NCBI GenBank assembly: GCA_026120185.1
Contig: JANUWF010001224.1
Coordinates: 372,001 to 436,000 of the forward strand
DNA from: Voacanga thouarsii
Taxonomy: Eukaryota; Streptophyta; Magnoliopsida; Gentianales; Apocynaceae
Direction of reading: 5' to 3'
Length of the DNA: 64,000 nucleotides
Both the position numbers and the translations under genes were made by a program. Below, piece after piece: positions 1 to 10,941 of the stretch. How positions within the stretch are numbered: position 1 is the stretch's first letter; every line of letters starts with the position of its first letter. The notes under the pieces are model-generated. The model made no database searches, was not told where the DNA came from, and saw only the letters and a list, made by a program, of their open reading frames with translations.

Positions 1-702
1 TATCAATTGAAACTGTTTCTAATACATAATCGCCTTGGCCAATGATTTCTTGAGTAGTGATTCCTACAAGTGATTGTGAGATATTTGCCTATATTTTTAG
101 GAGTGATGAATCTTTTATTGATCCTCTCAATTACTTTCGTTTACTTCATATTGTACCCAATATCTATCTTATTGGTGGCCATCGATCTGACTCCAAAGAT
201 TAGAATCAAACTACAACGTTTTGCAAATAAAGTACCTTAGAGATCTCAAGCCTAAGGATACTTGTACATTTACTATAATGAGATTCTATCACTGATACTA
301 AATAGTTATTCATATGATTATCTCATAGTTAGATCACTCAATGTACTTGTTCTAGTAGCAAGCATCCACATATTAGCTTTGAGTATCACAATAGTCACGA
401 ATGTGAGAACCATCGCCTAATCAAATCAAGAAGTATAACACGTGCTAGTCTTAATGCATTAATGATGTCCTATCTTATTAATACTATGACTAGAGATAAT
501 TTAAGTACAAATACTATCTAGTGCAGCAGGAATCTCATATCATGATTTCTATCATACTTTCCTTAACACAGTATTGTACTTGAGACTTTATCTAATAGTT
601 ATACTTAAAAAAATGAACTAAAAGATAAATAATGCCTTCTATTATTAATTAAATGTGTCATATGCAAATACAAGTAATTGCCTCTAGAGCATAATACTAA
701 CA
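1..702 (-). repeat. 3' LTR of copia-1, cut by window start
   Basis: On the minus strand the LTR begins TGTTAGTATTATGC at 702 and is preceded by a polypurine tract. It aligns along its length with the LTRs at 16370-16996, 28832-30810, 37737-39571 and 62848-64000. Landmarks shared by all are the phrase ctactttcgtttac and the terminal gcctctag block. Confidence 0.9.
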
Positions 703-716
703 AACTCCCACTTACA
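703..716 (-). other. Polypurine tract of copia-1
   Basis: Minus strand reads tgtaagtgggagtt directly before the TGTTAG start of the 3' LTR. This is the expected site and composition for a copia plus-strand primer. Confidence 0.8.
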
Positions 717-2610
717 CTAGAACCAATCATTCATGTATCTAATACCGAATGACTCAACATGCCTATCATGCTTCTTCTAGGATAGCACTTTTGTAAGTGG
801 GCCAGGTGTGTTCTCATCCGTTAGAACTCTTTCTATCTTTACATCTTGTCTATCGATGATCTCTAAGATCAGGTGATAGCATTTTAGTACGTGTTTGGAT
901 CGTTAGTGAAACCATGGCTCCTTTGCTTATGCAGTGGCTCTATTATTGTCACAATACAAAGATATTGGACCAATAATGCTAGGGACCACTTATAGTTCCA
1001 TCACAAACTTCTTAATTCAAACTGCTTCCTTAGCTATTCCAGAAGCAGTTATATACTTAGCTTCAGTCGTTGAGTCAGCAATGGTCTCTTGTTTGAAATT
1101 TCCAACTTATTTCACCTCCACACATCATAAATACGTAACTAGACTATAATTTGAAATCATCTTTGTCAGATTAAAAATTGTTATTTTTAAATCACCTTCC
1201 TCATATACTAAGAATACATCCTTAGTTATTCATAAGTACTTAAGGATATTCTTCACAGTCGCCTAATGACCCTTACAAAGGTCATATTCGTATCTGCTCG
1301 TCAAATTGAGAGCACAAGATACATCGGGCCTATTACATATCATAGTATACATGATGATCTAACTGTGAAGTATATAGAATCCTACTCATATGATCTCTTT
1401 CAACTTATGTCTTTGGAGATATCGATTTTGAAAGGCTTACCCCATGAATCATGGGTAAGAATCTCTTTTTGAATTGATCTATGCTAAACCTCTTTTACAC
1501 TTTGTTTATGTATGTAGATTGTGGACAGCATTTACAGTACCAAATGGCCATTATGAATGGTTAGTAATGCCTTTTGGATTGAGCTTCTGATAGCAAGACA
1601 TCGTCTTGAACACATAGTGTTTTCACTCCTCGTGAACAAAGACAAGTTTTGCTAATATTCCAGGTGTCTCCTAGAAGATCCCTATATCAGTAGTACCTAA
1701 GTCTGTAAAAGAGCCATTTATCTTTCTGTTTCTCGAAAGGTCAACCTTTTTGATCCATCTCTATAGATCTTTATTCTAATAATATAGGTTACTTCTCCAA
1801 GGTCTTTTACAGAGAATTTATTGGTTAACTAAAGTTTTACTGACTGAATAATAGATACATCATTTCTTATTAGTAATATGTCATCTATATAAAGCAATAA
1901 GAAGATGATTACACTCCTACTAACATTCTTATATACACAAAGTTCATCCATATTTTCAATGAAATCAAACTCTTTGATCGTTTGATTAAAATGGATATTC
2001 CAACTCTTAAAAGCTTATTTAAGTCCATAAATAGGCTTTTGCAACTTGCACACTCTTTTGTTGTTATTGGATGTGAAACCCTTAAGTTGTGTCATATACA
2101 CTTCCTCAGTCAAGTTTTCATTTAGGAAAGCTATTTTCACATCTATTTACTAAATCTCATAATCATAATGAGTGGCAATTGCTAGGAGTATTCTGATAGA
2201 TTACAATATAGCAACTGGTGAGAAAATTTTGTCATAATTAATACCATGCTGTTAACGATTACCCATAGCCATCAATCGTGCTTTATAGGTAACTATGTTA
2301 CTATCCATGTCGGTTTTCTTCATGAAAATCCATTTGCACCCAATAGGTTTGATTCTTTTAGATGGATCAACAAAAGTCCATACTTAGTTATTGTATATGG
2401 AATCCATCTTTGACTTCATAGCTTCAAGCCATTTGTCAGATTCTGAACTATTTAGAATTTTTTTGTAAGTAGTAGGCTCATCTTCATCTATGAGCAATAC
2501 GTCATTGTGGTCACTTATGAGAAATTCATATCTCTTAGATGCCACAGGTATCCTACTCGACCTACGAAGTTCTTGTGTAGTCGAAGGTTTATCTATTTTT
2601 TCCATAAATA
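717..2610 (-). pseudogene. copia-1 RT and RNase H remnant
   Basis: C-terminal half of a copia polyprotein on the minus strand, broken by many stops. Recognisable pieces, low to high coordinate: RNase H-like stretch (about 900-1150), RT palm region near 1880-1920 with a degenerate YIDD-type active site, the 'HYDYEI' segment near 2150-2170, and the start of RT around 2330-2605. It aligns with copia-2 (32011-32760) and copia-3 (39572-40480). A roughly 200-bp piece absent from copia-2 lies at about 1525-1733 and interrupts the RT C-terminal region. Non-functional. Confidence 0.85.
1525..1590 (+). pseudogene. Short caulimovirid/Ty3-like RT fragment inside copia-1
   Basis: On the plus strand, opposite to copia-1, an open stretch of about 20 codons reads the RT core motif GHYEWLVMPFGL and then stops. 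The Y-x-x-MPFGL pattern belongs to the RT of Ty3/gypsy elements and plant pararetroviruses (Caulimoviridae), not copia; the residues around 'GHYEW' look more pararetrovirus-like to me. It sits within about 205 bp (1525-1733) missing from the aligned copia-2 region, so it is probably an insertion or filler piece. Far too short for any function. A gypsy origin is the main alternative. Confidence 0.45.
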
Positions 2611-3560
2611 TGGGATTAGATGGTTGATCCTTCTTTGGTTGTTCTTCTTAAACTTTACTAAGTTCAATTTTACTCCCATTGTCCCCTTTGAGCAAGTGCT
2701 CCTTCTCTAAAAAAATGGCATACTTCGAAATAAATACTTTATTTTCGGAAGGGAAGTAGAAGTAATATCCAAAAGACTCTTTTGGATATCTCACAAATAA
2801 ACACTTGTTAGACTTACCGTCAAGTTTGTCTGACTGTGGTCTTTTAATAAAAGTAGGGTAACCCAATACTATGAAGTGAGATAACTTTGGTTTCTTACCA
2901 AAGAACATCTTAAATGGGGTAGTGTTAACGATTTTTGACAAAACTCTGTTTAGAATATAAACTATAGTCTCTGGTACATACCCCAAAATAATTTTTGTAA
3001 GTTTATAGAAGCCATCATGGTCTGTACTATGTCTAGAAGAGTTCGATTTCTTCTCTTAGATACACTATTATATTGAGGTGTATGTGGTAGAGTCTATTGA
3101 GCTAACATTCCATTATTTCTAAGATAACTCTGAAACTCTTGGCTTAAGTATTCATTTCCTCAATTAGCTCTTAGCGTCCTGATACTTTTTTCAAGTTATT
3201 TCTCTACTTCATTCTTGAAGTTTTTGAACTTTTCAAAGGCCTCAAATTTGTATTTCATTAAATACAAATACTCGTATCGTGAATAATCATTGATAAAGAT
3301 TTTGAAATAGTGATAACCTTCTCTTGATTGTATAAATATTGGGCCACATACATAAGAATGTATACGTTTTAATTACTCTTTGGCCCTTTCTTCATTTTTA
3401 GAAAATGGAGTTTTTTTCCATTTGACTAAGTAAACAAGATTCACATATGCCATATGATTCATAATCAAATGACCGTAGATCACTTAACTTGTGTAACTTA
3501 AAAATACGATTCTCATTTATATGGTTTAAATGACAATATCATAAATAAGATGAGATTGAG
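2611..3560 (-). pseudogene. copia-1 integrase remnant
   Basis: Minus-strand integrase region. The stretch 2648-2986 stays open and encodes the copia integrase C-terminal part ('TPFKMFFGKKPKLSHFIVLG', then the 'KCLFVRYPKESFGYYFYFP' segment). Higher coordinates carry the core and the N-terminal HHCC-type GAG-pre-integrase region (3420-3560, with 'CESCLL'). The core is cut by several stops. It matches copia-2 33000-34090 closely. Non-functional. Confidence 0.85.
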
Positions 3561-4560
3561 TTATCTATCATTAGTTTCTTATTATTTATATTGAGAATTG
3601 GATTATCTATGTCTAGGATATATAAACTATTAACCAAAGTTGCAGAACCATAATGAATATCATTCAATGAAAAAGAACAACATTTATTCTTAAAAATCGA
3701 ATGAAATCTATACAAGTTTAAACATCACCTTTGGTATAGGCCTATGTAGGCTTTAAATCGAATGAAATCCATGACTATCCCTATGTAGGCTTTACAGTTG
3801 CACATCCAATGGCCCATCTTTCCACAATAATGGCATAGGCCTTTGGTGGCTGCTTCCTTCTTCTTTACATCACCTTTGGACTTATTGGTAGCCTTCTTCT
3901 TCTTCTTCTTAGAAACTTTCTACCTAGAAGATGAAGATTCTATCAACATGACTGTGTTGGATTCCTTTTTTATGGAGGATTCTGTAGTTTTGAGAAGATT
4001 TATCAATTCAAGTATTGTGGATTTAATCTTGTTCATTTGGTAGTTAATCATAAATTATGAAAAACTACTTGGCAATGATTGCAGAATTAAGTCGATACTT
4101 AATTCATTGTCTATCATAAACCTGAGAGACCTGAGCTTCTCAATTAAGCCCAACATCTTCAGCCCATTAGCAGCTACAAAAGTACCCTCAACCATCTTCG
4201 AACAGAGCAGTTATTTTAAGATCTCATATCTCTCTATTCTAGCTTGGGCATCGAACAGCTCTCGATGATGTAATATGATCAAGTAAGCATCCATATGTTA
4301 GTACATTTTTAGTTGTTCAGGGGTCATTGATGCTAACATCACATAGGGTGCTATGTCACTGTCCTTTTTGTGCTTTTTGTGGACAACATGCTCATCAGCA
4401 TGAGCATCTTGAGCTAGTGGTAGTGGAACAAGAGCCTCTAGCATGTAGAGCAACTTTTCCGACTTGAGAATGATTCTTAAGTTTCTATACTAGTTGAGAA
4501 AGTTTATTTCAGTCAGTTTTTTAGTTTCCAAGATGCTACATAGGTTTAGGTTAGTCGACG
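3561..4560 (-). pseudogene. copia-1 gag and protease remnant
   Basis: Minus-strand gag of the UBN2 type. A CCHC zinc knuckle (C-H-Y-C, then H, then C) lies at about 3794-3835, preceded by a Lys-rich stretch (3850-3920) and the helical gag body (4050-4560), including 'SKMVEG' and the 'LSIDLILQSLP' motif. The protease region between knuckle and integrase is shortened compared with copia-2. Stops interrupt the frame. The same gag order and motifs occur in copia-2 (34508-35221). Confidence 0.85.
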
Positions 4561-6775
4561 TGATGTAGATGACCTAGATGAAAAGATAAAGAAAATTAGC
4601 TAACCGTATATGCACATGTAATGCAAATAATTAGGCCTCTAATTAAACGCATTATTATTCTGCTATTTTACTCAAATCAATAGTCCCCTCTATTGATTCG
4701 AAAAAGCGCATTGGAAGCTTTCCTAGTGGACCAATATCCAAATTTCTCAAGAATGACTTTGGGTTTAAATAACAAGCCACCCTTAAGTTCAATGGTATGT
4801 ATCTAATACCAATTATATCAAATATAGTTACCGGATCATTGGGTGATTAACATCATTTAATCTTAAAGCCTTTTAAGCTAACCAAATATTACCTCTAATT
4901 TTCTTTATGCTTGAGTTAGTCCAACCAGAATAAAGAAATTAGTTAAATCCTATCCATTAGTCAAGAATTTAATTTCATAGCTTGAACATGCCTGATGTCG
5001 AGTAGGCTTGGGTTAGCCTAACAACCCGGTCTCGAAAAAAGACTCTCTTTATGACTATATTAACGGAAGGCATTAGGATCAATATTAACTGAGGGATTTA
5101 TTCCTTTTAGTGATTTCATCAAACGACATGCATAAATATATCAATAAGTCACATAAATTGATAATCATGGTAATAAACAATTACGTGGTATGGTTATGGA
5201 CTTTTCCTAAATTAATTTCCTCGAGCTATGAAGGAAATTAATATGGTTAACCCTATGTGTTCACGTATGATTTAAGTAGAAGGTCTTACCCTATCGCCTT
5301 ATTTTGGTCACCATATATAAAATCTAATAAAATATTCTATCTCGATCTAGCCTATGTAATCTAATTACATAAATTTTCTAAATAGAGAAATCTCGAGTTA
5401 CATTCGAGGGGAATTAGATGAGAAGATAATTACATAAGAATTTTAGAGAAAGCAGGACAAGCAAGTCCTATTTAGGAAAACCAAAACTGTAAAAAAAATG
5501 CATCAACATATATAATTGGTCATAGTCCATAACCATCCACCATGCCATTACACATGCTAAAATAAAAATTAAGCATACGATTTTATTATCCCAAAATCTC
5601 TATTTTGCAAAAATAAAATAAATTCTAAAATAATATTTTAGAAAATTTATTAATTTCTAAAATCAAATTTTAGAAATTCAACTAAATATTTCTAAAATCA
5701 ATATTTTAGAAATTCAACTAAATATTTCTAAAATCAATATTTTAGAAAATATATTAACTTCTAAAATTAAATTTTAGAAATTAAAATAAAATATAATTTA
5801 AGACCAATATGTTAGAAAATATATTAATTTCTAAAATTAAAATTTAGAAATTAAAATAAAATATAAACTAAAATCAATATTTTTAGAAAATATATTAATT
5901 TTTAAAATCAAAATTTAGAATAAATTACATAAGTCCCAAAACAGAGTTTTTGGGAACTTACGGGGTTGTATTGTGAAAACAATTTCATAGGCCACCAAAA
6001 AACATTTTTTTTTAAAAAAAATATAGTACCAAGCCCTCGTGGGCTTCGTATGTGCCGGCCATGGCTTGGGCAAAACAAATTGCCCAAGCTGGCCGTGACA
6101 CAACTAGAGCCCCGTGAGGCTTAGGCACAAAAATTATATATATCTTTTTTTGTTTTTCGTTTTTCTCCTGAAATAGTTTCTAGAGTTAATCTTCAATTTC
6201 TGTAGCGATTTCAGAGAACAATTCTCTGAGTCGATCTAATCAATTGTACACTTCATAATATAGAACAGCCGCAAATAATTTGCAGTTAACAAAACACAAC
6301 AAGCTTATTTATAAAAAAAAAAAAAAATCTTTCTGATTTCCAACATTCATTGATTTCACAAGAGAATAGGCATTTTGTTCACTCAAAATAGAATCAAACA
6401 TAGAGTAGTGAGTTTACCCAAGCAAATTATCAGAAACATGCTTTTCTATACAAAGTACAAACATGGAAATCTTCCCAAAAAATAATTTTTAGGACTTCAT
6501 ACAAACAGATTTTTCTACAAAAACGACTATGATGACATTCGTCAAAACACAACCCACAAAATCAATCCTTACCACAAAAAAAGTGCATTCATCAAGCATT
6601 TTTCAAAACATAGGGAAGACTCATCAGACATAAAACAAATTTCACAGAAGATCGAGATAGTAATGAAACACAGTCCCAAGTACAAAAAGAATTTATGTAA
6701 CAACATCCAAATTCTAGTTGCATACGTGAAACCATTTCACCACAACAACGATCCATTAAACACATAAAAGTGGTT
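4561..6775 (-). other. Untranslated leader of copia-1
   Basis: About 2.2 kb between gag and PBS without a believable ORF. The part next to gag (4561-5560) aligns with the copia-2 leader (35300-36350). It contains the AT palindrome array at 5590-5935. Short ORFs here are chance. Confidence 0.7.
5590..5935. repeat. AT-rich palindromic repeat array
   Basis: At least six imperfect copies of a self-complementary core, tttctaaaat followed by attttagaaa, spaced about 25-60 bp. The copia-2 leader has one or two decayed copies of the same core (about 36380-36440). Confidence 0.75.
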
Positions 6776-6785
6776 GTGATACCAC
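6776..6785 (-). other. Primer binding site of copia-1
   Basis: Minus strand reads gtggtatcac immediately inside the 5' LTR. It matches the start of the usual plant initiator-Met tRNA PBS (TGGTATCAGAGC), with the distal part decayed. Confidence 0.7.
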
Positions 6786-7840
6786 TGTAGAATTCTCTAT
6801 CATGCATTCAGATATGCGCAACGAAAGAAAATATAGAATTCTAGCCATCGAGGATCATATGTATGTGTTAAAACAGACCAAAACAGAAAGAGCTATAACT
6901 TGGAGTCGCCTCTATAAATAAAAAATTTGAGACGCTTGAATGATTAGTATGGCGCAATCCAGCAAAACTCTTCTGCACTCGATCGGTCACTTACCAAAGG
7001 ATAGTGTTCGTTAACACACTGCAATCCAAGTGTAGGATTGCCTCTAACGAAGTCCACACGAGGACAACTCACTTAAGACACCAGAAAACTCTCTATGCTA
7101 GCAGAGATGAATATGGCGGCTAGGGTTTGTGTGCATGAGTAGAAAGGAGAAGAAGTCATGCAGTTGATAAAGAGTAAACGATTTTCTATGTGTATATAAA
7201 AAAAAAAAAACAAAAAAACCATGGCATTCATTCCGAAGATCTCCTGGAATTGACACAGCAAACACACTTCTAGAATTCTAAATTTGTAATTGGTCCATTA
7301 AATTCTCACAATTACAATTTAGCCCAAAAATTATAATTAATTATAATTCGACCATAATATCTTCTACTTCTCACAATTAACCCCATAATGTTATCAAATA
7401 ATATCTTAAGTTTTTAATTCTCTATTGTGTGTAATTTATTAGGTTTCCTAGTCTATTGGTAGCGTAATATGAATTAATCGTAACGTCTTTGGGATTAGTA
7501 ATCCTTAATAATTTAGAATCCTTAGTAGATCATGAATAGTATCTAGTAACACATTATGACCACCCAAAAAACTAGAAAGTCAAGTGGCTTAACATGAACC
7601 TTTCAATAGCAAACAACAGTATAATAAAGTTCTTTCACCGCGCAATATTTCATTCAGTTTAGAGTACAGAACTTGTGCCAACTACTTCTAGAATCATAAA
7701 TTCATTCTGGCCCGAATATTTTAGTACTTGTACTCGGAATCCACTACTTATCATGTATATCAATTTGAACTATTTTCAATACACAATCACCCTGGTCAAG
7801 GATTTCTCGAGTAGTGATTCCTACAAGTAGCCATAAGATA
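6786..7840 (-). repeat. 5' LTR of copia-1, first segment
   Basis: Begins (plus-strand view) TGTAGAATTC next to the PBS and aligns with the other copia LTRs. It breaks at 7840 where the gypsy LTR is inserted, and resumes at 16370 after the duplicated agata. Confidence 0.9.
7836..7840. repeat. Target site duplication agata (left)
   Basis: agata directly precedes TGTAACACC at 7841. An identical agata follows the terminal TTTCACA at 16365-16369. Confidence 0.85.
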
Positions 7841-9215
7841 TGTAACACCCCACTACCTAGGCCCATCAGGGCCGGGGATGTCGCCCCATCCAGAGGACAA
7901 GGGGTCTTTATAACTAGGTTACATGAAAATAAAATAAAATAAAGACTTTAAAATTAAACTTATTACAACCCAAAAGATAAGTAATGGAACAAATCCAAAT
8001 AAACTGTTTGCAACAATCTCTCAAAACATCACATAAAGTAAATAACATGAGTCTTAAAAGCATAGGCAACGTCTAGCTAATGACTTCCACAGCAGGATCT
8101 TTCTGAAAACATGGTATAAAAGGTGGTGAGATAAGAATCTCAGTAAGCCCGTGTGTGTTTTGAGTGTTTCAGGTAAAATAATTCATGTATGCAAGTTGTA
8201 AAAGTTTCATAAGAAAAAGGTGCTGGCAAGCAATAAATAAGTGTTGAAAATAAAGAGTGGTGTTTCACTTTTCAAACTATACATGTGCACAATAAATACA
8301 ACCACTCAAATGGGTAGCCATGGGTTACCACACATTAGGCCCCATGACTAAATAACAGTCAGAATGCCACACTTTGTGCAAGCTAACAAAAGATAGGTGT
8401 ACAGCCTACCGGGTGAGATACTCCTCCATCTCTACACCCAAACTTACCGGTTGTCCACTCCGGAACACACAGTCCACATGACTGAAACTTGCTAGCTCGG
8501 ACCGGTATGACCTACCGGACTGGCATCCTATCCAGGAAGGATTCACCCCTCAGAGGTGGCCACCTATTGAGAGACTTATCCTAACCTTTCAAAGACTAGT
8601 CCTGGTGGTCTACCCTTATTGAGTACTCAACGTTGAATGTTCCACTTGGGAGAAAATTGATCACACTTTGCTTTATTTGGAAATAACAATTAAGGATTTC
8701 TAAAAGTCTTGTCAAAGTTGGGTTTTAGAAAAAGTTTAGCATTTTGTGTAAAACTACTTGTTTAACTTTCAAATGATTTGCTTGACTGAAATAAAAAGGG
8801 AAAACAGTCCTTAATTGCCTTCACAAAATAAATATCCATATACATCGTGTTTGGCTTGCCACAACAACTTTTTGGTCTTCACAAAACTCCATGCTGGAGC
8901 TTACCTGATTATTTGCTTGCTCAACTCAAACGTTTTCCAAGGCTGACCTAACCCCACCTGTGTGAAACCCCAATAAAGACCAACCTTAGAGTAAGGGGGA
9001 TTGGGATGCATATCATGCTTTATTTCATGATCAAATATGTTTTCATATGATTTCTATGTGCTTTGAATTTGATTTTTATTATCTTGAAGTCTTGTTAGTG
9101 AGTGATGTGTGAGAGGGGCAAAATGGTAATTTTTGCCCGAGGTGAAAATAATGAGATAGCTTGTGGATTGAATAGGAAATAATTTTTCTAGTAGAAATAG
9201 CAACAAGAGTTGTTG

Positions 9216-9270
9216 TGGTTTAGTGGTTAAAGCCTTGGAATTAATTCTTGAGGTCTAAGGTTCAAAGTCC
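9216..9270 (+). other. tRNA-like module (box A/box B) in LTR copy B
   Basis: Box A-like tggtttagtggttaaag at 9216-9232 and box B-like ggttcaaagtcc at 9259-9270, in the sense direction 255 bp from the LTR start. No acceptor stem can be drawn, so it is not a tRNA gene. Confidence 0.55.
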
Positions 9271-10898
9271 ATCATAGAAGCTTTAGCTTGAGTAAATTTT
9301 ATTTCGCTTGGAAAAGATGGTTTCGGCCATGAGGGCCTAGATCAATGCGGTGATGATGTCCTATGAGAGACATGTTAGGATAATTCTCACTTCACTCTTT
9401 TGTTCTTCGCGCAATGCCAAAAGGGAATTCATTCTCCCTTGATCTTTAACTTTTCTTAAATTCCAACTCCTTAGCTTAAGCAAGGTGTTCTATCCTTTTC
9501 CTTTCCAGAAAATTCAGTAGAGGACTAAGGTCTTTTAGGATCAAAATGTCCTAGTAAAAGGCTTCTCATAGTTTGGAAAATGTAAATGATTTGTGGGAAA
9601 ATTCAAGAGGAAAATCACTCTTGAAAGCTTGCTGAAATTTTTCCTCAAACTTAGTTCATTTGTCTTCATGAAATGAGCTGAAATTTTCCAGCTTGTTGTA
9701 CCTTCAAAAGGTCAAAAATTCTAGCTCACATTCCCTCCCAAATGCTACTAGAAAAATGGTCTTTAGGATCAGTTGAAACCCGAAAGTTTCTTGCCCAAAT
9801 TCGGATTGCGCAAGCTAGAGTAAAACAGGAAAAATTCCTGTACGAAATTCAGCCTTGTGAGCTCCAAATCAAGCTGTTTTCTCCCAGATTTTGTGCAGCA
9901 CCATAGCCATGTTTTTCCTCCATAAAGAAGGCTGGAAACCAACCTTGAATACCCCTGAAATCCCCTTCAAACCTCGCTGCAAACCTGCTGGAAATGGCAG
10001 ACGAAAAATTCTGCCAGGAAAATTCTGTTCAGCGAAAATTCCTGTGCAGATTTTTGTCCAGCTCGTTTTCTCTTCTTCTTCCAACTGAAACACCAAGATA
10101 CTTCTGCAAAAACCTTCCTTAAACCTCCATTAACAGAGCTCCATTATTCCCTGAAGTTTCTGCACGAAATTCCCTCCATGGCTGACCGAAAATCTCTCTA
10201 CAAAATTCCTGCAATTAAGCTTGATTGGTTTCCAAAATTTCGGTCATCTTATTTAGCAACCTTCCATAATATTTTGCTCAATGGACCAGACTTCTTCTTC
10301 ATCATTGTACACCCTACTTTCAGCCACCATAAGCCTCCATAAGTCAGCATAAATCCCATGAAATTCTGTCCAAACAATCAGCCATGGCAGACTTCAAAGC
10401 TGTCCAAACAAATCAAGATATTCTTAGGATATCTACTTTCCAAATTCACTTCCTAACAATATTCTTCGAGGATTGTAACAACTCACCTTTCCTTTTTCCT
10501 TCCAAATCAAAGAATCAACTCCCTAAACCCTACTAGAATTCGGCCAGACCTATTCCCTCAGAAAAATCGGCAGCTGCACAAACTCTTCCTCTCTCTCTCG
10601 ATTTTCTTCAAGTAACAAGAACACACACACACTACACCAAGAACACCTACTTCTTTTCTACACCTAATAACCCTCCAAACCACCTCAAACCCTCATGAAA
10701 ATCTCCGGATTTAGTCTACTTATTGCTGTGAATCCATCAACACCAATATTAACATCAAACTCCTCCAAACATTTTGCTACTTCGGATCAAAGCAAAAATT
10801 TCTGGACAAGAACATCTTTAAGGTAAATTTATTCTAACAACTTCATCCTCTTCAAACTTAATCTCTAATGAAAACCTATATGAATAATCACACTAATG

Positions 10899-10901
<3 letters not shown>

Positions 10902-10939
<38 letters not shown>
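10902..10939. repeat. CT microsatellite
   Basis: Uninterrupted (TC)n. Copy A has the complementary (GA)n at the equivalent place (14442-14463), so it is inherited with the LTR and has since changed in length. Confidence 0.95.

Positions 10940-10941
<2 letters not shown>

Noticed and set aside
1266..1472. 68-codon plus-strand ORF
   Set aside because: Shadow of the minus-strand copia-1 pol region.
5590..5935. CRISPR-like array
   Set aside because: Units are AT palindromes with irregular spacing and no unique spacers, in a plant retrotransposon leader.
9216..9270. Genuine tRNA gene
   Set aside because: Only box A/box B similarity; no acceptor stem, anticodon arm or terminator T-run could be drawn.
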